NCBI RefSeq assembly: GCF_003149085.1
Contig: NZ_QGDT01000003.1
Span: forward strand, 474,384 to 538,383
Direction of reading: 5' to 3'
Source: Dyadobacter jejuensis
GTDB lineage: Bacteria > Bacteroidota > Bacteroidia > Cytophagales > Spirosomataceae
Length of the DNA stretch: 64,000 bases
Under the pieces are notes generated by a model. It saw nothing but the letters and a program-made list of their open reading frames with translations. It was not told where the DNA came from and did not search any database. Shown one piece after another: positions 53,960 through 63,420 of the stretch. Numbering within the stretch: position 1 is the first letter of the stretch; the number at the start of each line of letters is the position of its first letter. Both the position numbers and the translations under genes were made by a program.

Positions 53960-54882
53960 AACCCTTAGTATCCATAGCCTTATGTACCTTCAATGGACAG
54001 GCACATCTGAAACCACAGTTGGAAACCTTGCTCCAGCAAAGCTATTCTAACCTGGAAATTATAGTCATAGACGACGCATCTACGGACGACACGTACGCCA
54101 TATTACTACAATATGCCGCTAAGTACCCGCATTTTAAAGTCTATAGAAATGAACGTAACAAGGGTTATAATCGGAATTTCGAACAGGCTCTCCAAAAATG
54201 TTCGGGAGACCTTATCGCTATTTGTGACCAAGATGATTTATGGCACCCCAAAAAGATTGAAAAGCAAGTAGAAGCCATCCAAGGGCATCAGTTGATATAC
54301 CATGATTCGGAGTTGATCGATGCCCAAGGCAAGTCCCTTCAACTACGAATGTCGCAAAAGTTCAATTTTTATAGAGGGACCAACCCCGCCGCATTTTTAT
54401 TTATAAACTGTGTATCGGGACATAGCATCATGCTGAAGCGAACAGTTTTGGACAAGGCCCTCCCCTTTCCTAATTCCGGGCATTACGACCAATGGTTGGC
54501 CTTTGTAGCCGCTAGCCAGGGCTCGATCGACTATCTGGATGAAGCCCTGGTATACTACCGCCAGCATGATAGCAACGCCACCGATATCCTAGCGACCAAG
54601 TCGAGCCGAAAATCGGCCAAAAATAAGGTGGCGCCATTATTGAGTGAAAGCAATTGGCTAAAAACCTGCAGGGTCTTGACCGGCTCGGCCTACCATGGCT
54701 TGGTAGGTCAGCTCTATCAGCTGAGCGCCTCCCGCAATAGAAGTTACTGTAACCTCCAATATGCCGGCAAAATATGGTGGAACAGAACCCTTTTACTCCC
54801 TATCCTTAAAAAAAATGCCCTCAGCAAGTTTTTCTATTGCCTGCGAAAAAGCTGGGGAGTTCCCATGAAACGTTTGCTTTAA
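53956..54882 (+). CDS. family 2 glycosyltransferase (copy 1 of a tandem pair)
   Basis: 308-aa glycosyltransferase coupled to the ABC exporter by ATGA overlap. PLVSIALCTFNGQAHLKPQL start, IIVIDDASTDDTYAIL (about residues 34-49), NKGYNRNFEQAL, and DXD region ICDQDDLWHPKKIEKQV (about 89-105), then YHDSELID and GHYDQWLAFVAA. Similar to WaaV/rhamnosyl-type transferases. It shares order and many motifs with the gene that follows, so the two are diverged tandem duplicates, probably adding two successive sugars. Confidence 0.88.
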   Translation: MKPLVSIALCTFNGQAHLKPQLETLLQQSYSNLEIIVIDDASTDDTYAILLQYAAKYPHFKVYRNERNKGYNRNFEQALQKCSGDLIAICDQDDLWHPKKIEKQVEAIQGHQLIYHDSELIDAQGKSLQLRMSQKFNFYRGTNPAAFLFINCVSGHSIMLKRTVLDKALPFPNSGHYDQWLAFVAASQGSIDYLDEALVYYRQHDSNATDILATKSSRKSAKNKVAPLLSESNWLKTCRVLTGSAYHGLVGQLYQLSASRNRSYCNLQYAGKIWWNRTLLLPILKKNALSKFFYCLRKSWGVPMKRLL

Positions 54883-54893
54883 AATTCTCCCTC

Positions 54894-55859
54894 ATGCCTT
54901 CTATCCAAAACCCATTGGTCTCCATAGCCCTATGTGTATACAACGGCGACCGATTCCTTGAGATACAACTCAATAGCCTGCTCGAACAAAGCTACCCGCA
55001 TATCGAAATTGTGGCCGTAGACGACTGTAGTACCGACGATTCCCGTCAAATCCTGCAACGGTATCGGGCTCAACATCCAGAGCGGATCAAGGTAATAGAA
55101 AACGAAACAAATAAGGGATATGTCAAAAATTTCGAATGGGCACTGCGTAACTGTACGGGCCAATTTATCGCCTTTTGTGATCAGGACGATATTTGGCATC
55201 CCGAAAAAATCAGCAAGCAAGTAGACCAAATGCCGGGCCACCTACTGGTATACCACGACTCACAGTTCATTCAGGAGGACGGCACCACCATGGATAAAAA
55301 AATGTCGGACGTCATTAATATGGTGGTAGGGGCCGATCCGGCCAAATTATTACTCTTCAATTCTGTATCGGGGCATAGCTGCCTGATAGACCGCCAGCTG
55401 CTCCAATACATCCTGCCTTTCGACCCTGACCATTTTCACGATCATTGGACGGCCTATGTAGCACTTAATGTAGGAAAGGTCGCCTATATTCGGGAAACAC
55501 TCGTACAGTATCGACAGCACCAGAGTAGCTCTACCGATATCCTAAACCGACGTAAAAAACTGGATAAGTCCTACCACGAAAATAGGGATGTCAAAAAACT
55601 AACCCGAGAATTAAACTGGCTAAAAAAATGCCAGAGTTTCTCCCAGAATAAAGATCAAGCGTTCCTCGATACCTTTGTAAATCTCTTCGAAACCCGATTG
55701 GACACCTACTTTTCTTTCCAGTACGCGCAATTTATCGGGAAGCATTTTGACCGACTGTTCTACATCCAGAAAAAAAGAAAATCGAGCAGATCGGGGTATA
55801 TTTACAGACAGATTTGGGGCTTAAGGGCGAAGACTTTATGGGCGAAGTTCTTTAAATGA
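54894..55859 (+). CDS. family 2 glycosyltransferase (copy 2 of a tandem pair)
   Basis: 321-aa paralogue of the preceding enzyme, from ATG 54894, 11 bases after that gene. It repeats the same motif series: PLVSIALCVYNGDRFLEIQL, IVAVDDCSTDDSRQIL, NKGYVKNFEWAL, FCDQDDIWHPEKISKQV, YHDSQFI, VSGHSCLIDRQL. The C-terminal region is longer and basic (KKRKSSRSG). A frame open upstream from 54837 overlaps copy 1 and was not used. It overlaps the stop of the convergent gene by 24 bases. Confidence 0.88.
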   Translation: MPSIQNPLVSIALCVYNGDRFLEIQLNSLLEQSYPHIEIVAVDDCSTDDSRQILQRYRAQHPERIKVIENETNKGYVKNFEWALRNCTGQFIAFCDQDDIWHPEKISKQVDQMPGHLLVYHDSQFIQEDGTTMDKKMSDVINMVVGADPAKLLLFNSVSGHSCLIDRQLLQYILPFDPDHFHDHWTAYVALNVGKVAYIRETLVQYRQHQSSSTDILNRRKKLDKSYHENRDVKKLTRELNWLKKCQSFSQNKDQAFLDTFVNLFETRLDTYFSFQYAQFIGKHFDRLFYIQKKRKSSRSGYIYRQIWGLRAKTLWAKFFK

Positions 55860-56756
55860 GGGAGACTTGGAGCCCTGCCAGCTTAGCTCCAGCAAATGTA
55901 AATAGGCCTTAAAAAATAGTTTTGCAGAGACCTTACGGCTACGTCGAAATACCAAAAGCATGCGATGGATATCCCAAAAAGAATATTCCCAATCCATCAT
56001 TTGTTCAATAAGCTCTTTAATCGACCGTTTTTCGGTAAAGTAAATCTCCCTTTCGGACAAGGAACAAATGCTCAACGGCAAGCTCTGGCTCCATTTCTGA
56101 TGTAGTTTCAGGATCGTATCCAACCACTCTTTATTGAAGTTGCCTTCCGAATAATGCACCATCAGTATATCATAGGTAACATAAATCTTATGAGACCCGA
56201 AATGACTTAAACAAAAATCGATGTCATAACCATGAAAGCCCTTCAACAACTGTTGGTCGAATGGTTTGGCTATTGCCAACTCCTTGCGGGTGCAAAGCCA
56301 TACCCCATCTACACAGACTACCTCACTCAGGGGTTCGTTTCGAGGGTTATGGTTTACATACAATTCTGGTCGATTATCGTACTTATAACCTTGTAAGATA
56401 TGTTGGAATGACTTTTCATCGGACTGAAACTGCTCACAATTCCAACCCGAGGGGGCCAAAGACTTATACCCCCCACCAGCCACGCCCACTATGCCGGCTT
56501 GAGGCTGAGCATCAAAAATACCCAAGACCGTCTTACCCCAATCTGGAGTCCTCATCTGGACATCTTCATGCATAAAGCAGATGATAGGAAATCGACTCTC
56601 TTGGGCGCCTTGGTTGTAGACCTCACAAATCCCTTTGCCGGTATTCCTATTATCATAAGCGAGCACCTCATAGGGCACTCCAATGGTCGCGTGGATGTTA
56701 GCCCTCACCTCCTCCAGATGAGCTGGATTAACAGAACAAATAACTATTGAAATCAT
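55836..56756 (-). CDS. glycosyltransferase-like protein (GT-A, Glyco_tranf_2_5 type)
   Basis: 306 aa from ATG 56756 (ISIVICSVNPAHLEEVRANI); ATG 56789 would add 11 residues without family support. GT-A features: VPYEVLAYDNRNTGKGICEVYNQGA (about residues 28-52), FMHEDVQMRTPDWG (about 60-73, in place of the usual DXD), VVCVDGVWLCTRKE and GFHGYDIDFCLS (about 188-199). This resembles the StrF/Glyco_tranf_2_5 group. It is read opposite to the other surface-glycan genes and overlaps the last of them by 24 bases. Confidence 0.8.
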   Translation of the reverse strand: MISIVICSVNPAHLEEVRANIHATIGVPYEVLAYDNRNTGKGICEVYNQGAQESRFPIICFMHEDVQMRTPDWGKTVLGIFDAQPQAGIVGVAGGGYKSLAPSGWNCEQFQSDEKSFQHILQGYKYDNRPELYVNHNPRNEPLSEVVCVDGVWLCTRKELAIAKPFDQQLLKGFHGYDIDFCLSHFGSHKIYVTYDILMVHYSEGNFNKEWLDTILKLHQKWSQSLPLSICSLSEREIYFTEKRSIKELIEQMMDWEYSFWDIHRMLLVFRRSRKVSAKLFFKAYLHLLELSWQGSKSPSFKELRP

Positions 56757-57062
56757 ACCGCAAGTTACAACATTCGAAGCATTCCGCATAGATGCATGAC
56801 TTATGGCATGGGTATAAAAGCGGACCAGGGAGGATGCCGAGGGAGGGAAAAGCCCAAATGATTATACTTATATATCCCCCCTTCCAACAATTATCAACCC
56901 CATCCTCTAAAATGGTATTATAATATTTTTAGATATCACAAATCAGTAGAATATTATTTCCAAATAAAACATTTTAACAAACTTATCTGGAGTTACTATA
57001 ATTTTGTTCATATTCGTAAAATACAAACCATAACTATTTAAATATCCACCAGTTTCAACGAA
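56757..57062. other. 306-base divergent spacer
   Basis: No coding sequence seen. TAATTTTG at 56999-57006 is a good -7 box for the dipeptidase gene (start 57063), though without a TTG at the right distance. Otherwise AT-rich. Confidence 0.4.
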
Positions 57063-58268
57063 ATGAAAAAGACACTCCTATTCTTATCCCTACCCCTCCT
57101 TACCTTAGGCCAAGGCACCGACAAGCTTGATAAAAAGGCCGCTAAAATCCACGAAAAAATCCTGACCATAGACACTCATGCCGACGTCCCCATTAATATG
57201 ATGAAGGAAGGATTCGACATCGCCGTCGAACATGATTACGATACCGATGGAACGCAGATAGACTTCCCTAGAATGAAAAAAGGAGGCATGGACGGGATGT
57301 TCTTCGCCGTATACCTCGGCCAAGGTAAGAGATCGCTCGAGGCCGACCAGCAAGCTGAGGACAAAGCCCTGGCCATCTTCGACAAGATCCATGAGGCCGT
57401 ACGCCTGAATCCCGACGTGGCCGCTTTGGCGACCACATCGGCAGATGCCTACAAAATCCAAAAAGAAGGCAAGCGCGCCGTTTTTATTGGTATGGAAAAT
57501 GGGTGGCCTGTAAATCATAAAATCGAAAACCTTAAAAAGTTTTACGATCTAGGTCTTCGCTACATCACCCTGTCACATTCTCTGAATAATGATATTTGCG
57601 ACTCCTCTACCGATCCTGACGGCCCAGTTTTTAACGGCTTAAGTCCATTTGGAGAAAAAGTAGTAAAAGAAATGAACCGACTGGGCATGATGGTCGACAT
57701 TTCACACGTGTCCGACTCTACATTTTACGATGTTATAAAACTAACCAAGGCCCCTTTGATTGCCTCACATTCGTCGTGTAGGGCCCTATGCGATGTCCCT
57801 AGAAACATGACCGACGATATGATCAAGACCCTTGCAAAAAATGGCGGTGTAATACAGATCAACTTTGTTCCGGGATTCGTCAAAAAACCTACCCAGCAAC
57901 AAGAACTTTCGATGAAAACTTTCCGCTTAAAACTCAGACAGACCGACTTAAGCCCTGAAGATAAAAAAGCGCTTTTCGATGAAATGAGAGCTACCAATAA
58001 GAAGTACGAAAAGGATATGCCGACGGTCTCCGATGCCGTGGACCATATCGAACATGTGATCAAACTCACCAGCGTCGATCATGTGGGCATAGGCATGGAC
58101 CTCGATGGTGGAGGACGCGTACTAGGAATGAATGACGTGAGTCAGATAGGAGCCATTACAAAAGAATTGGTAAAACGTGGATATTCTGAGAAGGAAATCG
58201 CCAAAATATGGAGTGGTAACGTACTTAGGGTGCTCGACGCAGCGGAAAGAGTCTCCAAAACGTTATAA
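57063..58268 (+). CDS. membrane dipeptidase-like M19 peptidase
   Basis: Exported zinc dipeptidase of 401 aa. Signal peptide about residues 1-17. M19 marks: HxD metal motif in TIDTHADVPINMM (about 37-49), FIGMENGWPVN with the bridging Glu (about 141-151), MVDISHVSDSTFYDV (His, about 212-226), PLIASHSSCRALCDVPRNMTDD (His, about 233-254, landmark) and GIGMDLDGGGRV with the catalytic Asp (about 341-352). Probably trims dipeptides in the periplasm for uptake. Confidence 0.92.
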   Translation: MKKTLLFLSLPLLTLGQGTDKLDKKAAKIHEKILTIDTHADVPINMMKEGFDIAVEHDYDTDGTQIDFPRMKKGGMDGMFFAVYLGQGKRSLEADQQAEDKALAIFDKIHEAVRLNPDVAALATTSADAYKIQKEGKRAVFIGMENGWPVNHKIENLKKFYDLGLRYITLSHSLNNDICDSSTDPDGPVFNGLSPFGEKVVKEMNRLGMMVDISHVSDSTFYDVIKLTKAPLIASHSSCRALCDVPRNMTDDMIKTLAKNGGVIQINFVPGFVKKPTQQQELSMKTFRLKLRQTDLSPEDKKALFDEMRATNKKYEKDMPTVSDAVDHIEHVIKLTSVDHVGIGMDLDGGGRVLGMNDVSQIGAITKELVKRGYSEKEIAKIWSGNVLRVLDAAERVSKTL

Positions 58269-58400
58269 ATATAGAATTATTGACAGCCAGGGGATTTAGA
58301 GAAAGAATAAAAAAAATATATACATTTTGAGAAATTGTTTAATAAAATTACAAATATTACATCCTCATAATGAATACCCAATAAATTACTCGAATACCAA

Positions 58401-60404
58401 ATGGCCAAATCACCCAAAAAGAAAGTAGATCAACCCGAAACTATTGGAGAAAAAAATGGTCTGGAAGGCAAACGCCATTATCTGGGACCCGTGGAGAAAG
58501 TAAGTCGGTTTTCCGATTTTGATATACATTTATTCCGTCAAGGAAAACATTACAAGTTATACGAAAAACTGGGCTCCCACGTCATGGAACATAATGGCGT
58601 GGTGGGCACCTATTTCGCCGTATGGGCGCCAAACGCCTCATCCATTGCCGTTATAGGAAACTTTAACGGCTGGAACAAGGAACAACATGCCTTGTCGCCA
58701 CGCTGGGACAGTAGTGGGATTTGGGAGGGCTGGATCCCCGACGTCGGGGTTGGTGAGGTATATAAATATTTCATTATTTCTAACGACGGTCAGCATCTGG
58801 AAAAAGCCGACCCCTTTGCCTTGTGGTGCGAAGTAGCCCCGCGCACAGCCTCTATCGTATGGGATACCTGGTACGAATGGGAAGATTCCGACTGGATGAA
58901 CACCCGTAAAGAAAAAAATAAGCTCAATGCGCCTACCTCCGTCTATGAGGTTCACCTGGGATCGTGGCAGCGAGACCCCTCCGACCCCGAGCGGTTTTTG
59001 ACTTATAAGGAAATCGCCAAGAGCCTGGTACCTTATGTAAAAGAAATGGGCTTTACACATGTAGAGCTAATGCCCATCATGGAGCACCCCTTTCCACCCT
59101 CATGGGGCTATCAGATTACGGGCTATTTCTCGGTGTCGTCCCGGATGGGCACTCCCCAAGAGCTGATGTATCTGATCGACGCTTTTCACAAGGCCGATAT
59201 TGGCGTTTATATGGATTGGGTACCCTCCCACTTCCCCGGCGACGCCCACGGTTTGTACCGATTCGATGGTACGGCCTTATACGAGCACGAAGATCCCCGA
59301 AAAGGGTATCACCCAGACTGGAAGAGCTATATTTTCAATTATGGTCGGAATGAAGTGCGCTCCTTCCTGATCAGCAACGCCATCTTCTGGCTCGACCGCT
59401 ACCATACCGATGGACTGAGGGTGGATGCGGTAGCGTCTATGCTTTACCTGGATTATTCGCGTAAGCATGGAGAATGGATCCCTAACGAATTTGGCGGGCG
59501 CGAAAACCTGGAGGCCATTTCCCTGCTGAAAGAAATGAATATTGCCGCCTATACCGAGTTCCCCGATATCCAAACCATTGCGGAAGAATCCACCGCTTTC
59601 CCGGGTGTTTCCCGCCCCGTCTTTAGCGACGGCCTGGGATTTGGACAAAAATGGATGATGGGCTGGATGAACGACACCCTCAAGTATTTCGAAAAAGACA
59701 CTGCTTTCAGAAAATGGCATCAAGATCAGCTAACTTTTAGCCTGGTATACGCTTTTTCTGAAAACTTTATGCTCCCCCTCTCTCACGATGAGGTGGTATA
59801 TGGCAAAAAAGCCCTCGTAATGAAAATGCCGGGGGATGAATGGCAACGCTTCGCCAACTTGAGACTGATGTTTGCGTTTATGTTTACCCACCCAGGTACC
59901 AAGCTTATGTTTATGGGGGGGGAATTTGGCCAAACCTCCGAATGGAACTTCGAGCAAAGCCTCGACTGGCATCTATTAGAATTTGCCCCTCATAAAGGCA
60001 TGAAGGAATATGTCAAGAGCCTCAACGCCTTGTACCGTTCCGAGCCTGCCCTTTATGAGCATAGCTTTAGCCCCGAAGGCTTCGAATGGATCGATACGCA
60101 GGATCGGGAGAATTCGGTGTTGGTCTATGCGAGGAAAGCCATAGACGAAACGGAGAACTTGGTGATCGTACTCAACCTTACCCCCGTCCCACGCCCCAAC
60201 TACCGAGTGGGCGTACTTGCGGCTGGGGAATGGGAAGAGATTTTCAACTCCGACTCCGAAGCATTTTTTGGAAGTAACAGCATCAATACCGGAAAAATAA
60301 CCGCGACCCAGGAAGCATGGCATGGACGGAAGGAGTCCATACAGCTCGACCTTCCTCCTCTTGGCGCTATTGTTCTAAAAAGAAAGGCTTCTAAAAAAAA
60401 GTAG
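58401..60404 (+). CDS. glgB: 1,4-alpha-glucan branching enzyme
   Basis: GH13 enzyme making alpha-1,6 branches in glycogen. 667 aa: N-terminal CBM48 domain (about residues 60-165; GTYFAVWAPNASSIAVIGNFNGW), catalytic barrel with conserved regions MDWVPSHF (about 273-280), DGLRVDAVASMLY (nucleophile Asp, about 338-350), TIAEESTAFPGV (acid-base Glu, about 392-403) and LPLSHDEVVYGK (about 460-471), and a C-terminal beta domain. Basic Lys-rich ends. A terminator follows. No other glg genes in the window; the NUDIX gene downstream could be related in ADP-sugar turnover. Confidence 0.95.
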   Translation: MAKSPKKKVDQPETIGEKNGLEGKRHYLGPVEKVSRFSDFDIHLFRQGKHYKLYEKLGSHVMEHNGVVGTYFAVWAPNASSIAVIGNFNGWNKEQHALSPRWDSSGIWEGWIPDVGVGEVYKYFIISNDGQHLEKADPFALWCEVAPRTASIVWDTWYEWEDSDWMNTRKEKNKLNAPTSVYEVHLGSWQRDPSDPERFLTYKEIAKSLVPYVKEMGFTHVELMPIMEHPFPPSWGYQITGYFSVSSRMGTPQELMYLIDAFHKADIGVYMDWVPSHFPGDAHGLYRFDGTALYEHEDPRKGYHPDWKSYIFNYGRNEVRSFLISNAIFWLDRYHTDGLRVDAVASMLYLDYSRKHGEWIPNEFGGRENLEAISLLKEMNIAAYTEFPDIQTIAEESTAFPGVSRPVFSDGLGFGQKWMMGWMNDTLKYFEKDTAFRKWHQDQLTFSLVYAFSENFMLPLSHDEVVYGKKALVMKMPGDEWQRFANLRLMFAFMFTHPGTKLMFMGGEFGQTSEWNFEQSLDWHLLEFAPHKGMKEYVKSLNALYRSEPALYEHSFSPEGFEWIDTQDRENSVLVYARKAIDETENLVIVLNLTPVPRPNYRVGVLAAGEWEEIFNSDSEAFFGSNSINTGKITATQEAWHGRKESIQLDLPPLGAIVLKRKASKKK

Positions 60405-60440
60405 AAAGGCGATAAAAGGCCATTTTCAATAAATAATACT

Positions 60441-60470
60441 AGGCAGAGGGCATTCCTCTGCCTTTTTTTT
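60441..60470 (+). terminator. intrinsic terminator of glgB
   Basis: Perfect 9-bp stem AGGCAGAGG/CCTCTGCCT with loop GCATT and a run of eight T. Confidence 0.95.
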
Positions 60471-60481
60471 ACGCATTTTTT

Positions 60482-60489
60482 TACCTTTG
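60482..60489 (+). promoter_or_regulatory. candidate -7 box before the outer-membrane-like gene
   Basis: TACCTTTG matches TAnnTTTG 21 bases before the ATG at 60511. The -33 position falls in the glgB terminator stem (CTG), so only the -7 half is convincing. Confidence 0.5.
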
Positions 60490-60510
60490 TCGCGTACTAT
60501 ATTTGAACAC

Positions 60511-61197
60511 ATGAAAAACAAGCTATATACCATCCTATTTCTGGCCTTTGTGACAACCTCTCTCCATGCACAAAGCCTATCAAGAGTGACTTCAGGAATC
60601 GACCTCGGCTTAGGGTACCACCCTAACGATGGCCTATGGGCCCCGGCAGGCATGTACCACCAGGACCTAAGCCTGAAAAACTTTACGCAAATACGGGTGG
60701 GCTGGGGCGTGAGAGCCTATGGGGTGTACACCGGCGCTACCAATATGACCCCAAATTATAATGCGAGCCAGGGCGACACCCTCTCCTTTGGTAAAGTATC
60801 CACCAACGGGCTTAGCTTTTTGGCCAGTGTGAGCTTTATGGTTGGCCCCGTAGAAATAGGCGCCAACACCGACCTCGTAGGAATTGCCTTTGGCACCAGA
60901 CGACAGGCCCTGTATAGCTCCAGAAATGTGGATGGAGAAGGTGCTGAATTTTATAACGATTACGTCCCAGCATCGCCCAGCGCGCTTAACGCTTTGCCCC
61001 TGCTGTTTAATAATAATAATGGGCAATCCGAAATATTTGCCCGCATCTGGTTCACCAACAGGATCGGTCTCAAGCTAGGGTATAATTTCGGTAGAACCTC
61101 CTATACGTCGGAAGAAAAACTGGATAATGGCCGAACTCGGTTCTCCTTCGGGTCGAACTACCCGTATGTGGCTATGGCCTTCCCTTTGTATAATTAA
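60511..61197 (+). CDS. exported protein, outer-membrane beta-barrel-like
   Basis: 228 aa from ATG 60511, placed directly on a signal peptide (KNKLYTILFLAFVTTSLHAQ). No named family recognised. The alternating aromatic and small residues (IRVGWGVRAYGVYTG, LSFLASVSFMVGPVEIGANTDLVGIAFG; landmarks) and the C-terminal strand NYPYVAMAFPLYN ending near an aromatic residue are typical of small outer-membrane barrels. The NUDIX gene begins 9 bases after its stop. Confidence 0.7.
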   Translation: MKNKLYTILFLAFVTTSLHAQSLSRVTSGIDLGLGYHPNDGLWAPAGMYHQDLSLKNFTQIRVGWGVRAYGVYTGATNMTPNYNASQGDTLSFGKVSTNGLSFLASVSFMVGPVEIGANTDLVGIAFGTRRQALYSSRNVDGEGAEFYNDYVPASPSALNALPLLFNNNNGQSEIFARIWFTNRIGLKLGYNFGRTSYTSEEKLDNGRTRFSFGSNYPYVAMAFPLYN

Positions 61198-61206
61198 TAT
61201 TTGACC

Positions 61207-61884
61207 ATGCCAGTAGAAGCACTAGAAGATTCCCATAAGTACAAGCTTTGGAAGAACAGACTCCTCGAGAGTGGATTAGAAATACATGGGATACAAGAAA
61301 TGTATTCTCGCAGAGTAGGTCAGGACGGACAAGTATTATTCTCTTTGGTACTTACCGACGCCACCACGCCCGAAGGCCATAAGATCCCCCCTATTTGTTT
61401 TATTAAAGGGGAGGTGGTCTGCGTGATGATCTGCCTGATCGACGAGCAGACGGGCGAAAAACACCTATTGCTCGTACGGCAGCGCCGCATATGCGATGGT
61501 TCGATGACCTACGAACACCCCGCCGGCATGCTCGACAGCGAGAGTGACGCCGCCGCCGTAGCCGCCAGGGAGGTATGGGAAGAGACCGGCATAGAAGTGG
61601 CCAAGGAAGACCTTATCCAACTTTTAGACAAACCTTCCTTCCCCTCCACCGGAACCAGCGACGAGGCCATGTATTTTTTCTATTGTGAAATTAAGATGTC
61701 TCCGACCAAAATCCAGAGCTTCCATAACAAAAGCCAGGGGCTCATTTCCGATCATGAGTATATAGAAACCTTTGTGGTACCCTTCGTCGAAGGGCATCGG
61801 TTGATCACCAATACCAACGGAATTTTACTAAACTTTCTGTATCTCAAAGCCGTAGGAGATTGGGAGCTCATGCAAAAATTATAG
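61207..61884 (+). CDS. NUDIX hydrolase
   Basis: 225-aa pyrophosphohydrolase from ATG 61207 (an in-frame TTG at 61201 is less likely). The Nudix box GX5EX7REUXEEXGU is present as GMLDSESDAAAVAAREVWEETGIEV with all Glu and Arg residues (about residues 108-132). The region before it (LVRQRRICDGSMTYEHPAGML) resembles ADP-sugar/ADP-ribose pyrophosphatases. In an operon with the outer-membrane-like gene. Confidence 0.88.
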   Translation: MPVEALEDSHKYKLWKNRLLESGLEIHGIQEMYSRRVGQDGQVLFSLVLTDATTPEGHKIPPICFIKGEVVCVMICLIDEQTGEKHLLLVRQRRICDGSMTYEHPAGMLDSESDAAAVAAREVWEETGIEVAKEDLIQLLDKPSFPSTGTSDEAMYFFYCEIKMSPTKIQSFHNKSQGLISDHEYIETFVVPFVEGHRLITNTNGILLNFLYLKAVGDWELMQKL

Positions 61885-61942
61885 ACCCCAATATTTTTAC
61901 AAACATTTTTAAGGAAAATCATTATTTAAATAAAATAGACCC

Positions 61943-61950
61943 TATATTTG
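61943..61950 (+). promoter_or_regulatory. -7 box of the tRNA-Arg promoter
   Basis: TATATTTG, a full match to TAnnTTTG, lies 17 bases before the tRNA 5' end. No clear -33 TTG. Confidence 0.55.
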
Positions 61951-61967
61951 CACCCCAATAGTGCCAA

Positions 61968-62039
61968 GCACCCGTAGTTCAATGGATAGAATTTTGGTTT
62001 CCGGTACCAGCGATAGGGGTTCGAATCCCTTCGGGTGCA
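61968..62039 (+). tRNA. tRNA-Arg (anticodon CCG)
   Basis: A full cloverleaf can be drawn: acceptor GCACCCG/CGGGTGC, D arm GTTC...GAAT, anticodon stem TTGGT/ACCAG with 7-nt loop TTCCGGT (anticodon CCG, reading CGG), and T arm AGGGG-TTCGAAT-CCCTT. CCA is not encoded. It is followed by a terminator and an integrase gene, so the 3' half is probably the attachment site of an integrated element. Confidence 0.95.
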
Positions 62040-62072
62040 CAAAATAGATATCATCCGATATCACACAACATT

Positions 62073-62107
62073 AAAACCCGCTTAATTATGTAATTAGGCG
62101 GGTTTTT
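62073..62107 (+). terminator. intrinsic terminator after tRNA-Arg
   Basis: AAAACCCGC (62073-62081) pairs with GCGGGTTTT, and the inner TAATTA-TG-TAATTA extends the stem; T-run after it. Confidence 0.93.
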
Positions 62108-62173
62108 CATTTCTTTGCTATCGCACCGCATCGCCCAATATCGGGAAATGTTTCAGGAAAAGTTTCAGGGAAA

Positions 62174-63382
62174 ATGAGCAATATAACCTTCCATGTAGAA
62201 CTCGATAGCTACAAGAAAAAAGACGGAACCCACAATCTACAGATACGAATAACACAAAATCGCAAGTCCAAAAGAATAACCACAGGCCTATCCATACTTC
62301 CGAACAACTGGAATCCAGAAAAATGCGAGGTGCGCAAGGCTGACCCACAGTACCGCCAAAAGAACGCTTTATTAAAATCAAAGATGCTAGAGTTAGAATC
62401 AACCTACCTTGAAGCATCTATTCAGGATAAAGCCTTACATCCAGAAAAACTAATACTTCAATTACGTAGGGAAGTCGTTGGTTCCAACTTCTTCGAATAT
62501 GCAAAAACCCGAATTGCTAGAATGTCCTCCCCTTCTACCAGAAAAGGCATGTCTTCCGTTGTTAAAAAACTTTACGAGTATAGAAAATCTGATCAACTGT
62601 TCTTTTCTCAAATAAATTATGAGTTTATTCTTAATTATGAGAGGTACCTAAAAAAACAAGGAAATGGAATCAACACCATACATTCCAGCATGAAGTCAAT
62701 TAAGGCGATATATAATGAAGCATTAAAAACCGGCCAGTTTGACCTAGAGGGCCCCTCCCCTTGGAGCCTATACAAACTAAAAAAAGCCAAGTCCAAAAGG
62801 AGAAAGCTTGACGAGCTACAGATAATACAAATTGAACAACTTGACATTCGCCCAGGAATAAACAAATGGCATAGCAGAAACATTTTCCTAATGTCATTTT
62901 TCCTACAGGGCATGCGCGCGGCGGACATTATTCAGCTCAAATGGGGCCAGGTTAAAAATGACCGTGTAGAGTACATTTCTGGTAAAACTGGTAAGTTTCG
63001 ATCTAAGAAGTTGATTCCAAGAGCGACCGAAATACTGGCACATTATCGGTACCCTGGACTTAGGGCCACGGACTATGTATTCCCATTTCTAAAATCTAAA
63101 AACAAGAAACAATTTAGTGAAGATGAATGGCTTGGTGCGATAAGTAGCACTAATACCATCATTAATAAACATTTAAGAGCTATTGCGGTTGAAATTGGAA
63201 TCGATGGCTTAAGCATGCACGTTGCACGGCATAGCTTCGCAGACATTGCAAGGAAAAAGACAGGAGATGTTTATGCCGTGTCAAATGCGCTCGATCATAG
63301 CTCGGTAACCATTACAGAAAATTACTTTAATGCAGCATCAAGAGCTGAGAATGACGACTTGGTAGATTCGGTGTTTGGATAA
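62174..63382 (+). CDS. tyrosine site-specific integrase (Bacteroidota phage/ICE type)
   Basis: 402-aa recombinase with an N-terminal Arm-type domain (NITFHVELDSYKKKDGTHNLQIRITQNRKSKRITTGL, landmark, about residues 2-39), a core-binding SAM-like domain (about 105-210) and the catalytic domain: Arg in QGMRAADIIQLKW (about residue 250), HVARHSF (HxxR, about 356-362), the H of ALDHSSV (about 376-382) and the nucleophile Tyr in TENYF (about 388). It lies beside tRNA-Arg, the likely target site. Catalytically intact. Confidence 0.92.
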   Translation: MSNITFHVELDSYKKKDGTHNLQIRITQNRKSKRITTGLSILPNNWNPEKCEVRKADPQYRQKNALLKSKMLELESTYLEASIQDKALHPEKLILQLRREVVGSNFFEYAKTRIARMSSPSTRKGMSSVVKKLYEYRKSDQLFFSQINYEFILNYERYLKKQGNGINTIHSSMKSIKAIYNEALKTGQFDLEGPSPWSLYKLKKAKSKRRKLDELQIIQIEQLDIRPGINKWHSRNIFLMSFFLQGMRAADIIQLKWGQVKNDRVEYISGKTGKFRSKKLIPRATEILAHYRYPGLRATDYVFPFLKSKNKKQFSEDEWLGAISSTNTIINKHLRAIAVEIGIDGLSMHVARHSFADIARKKTGDVYAVSNALDHSSVTITENYFNAASRAENDDLVDSVFG

Positions 63383-63387
63383 AACCC

Positions 63388-63417
63388 AAAAGGCCCGACA
63401 TTCCGATCGGGCCTTTT
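63388..63417. terminator. bidirectional terminator between integrase and DUF5675 gene
   Basis: Perfect 11-bp stem AAAAGGCCCGA/TCGGGCCTTTT with an 8-nt loop, able to serve both convergent genes. Confidence 0.92.
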
Positions 63418-63420
63418 ACT

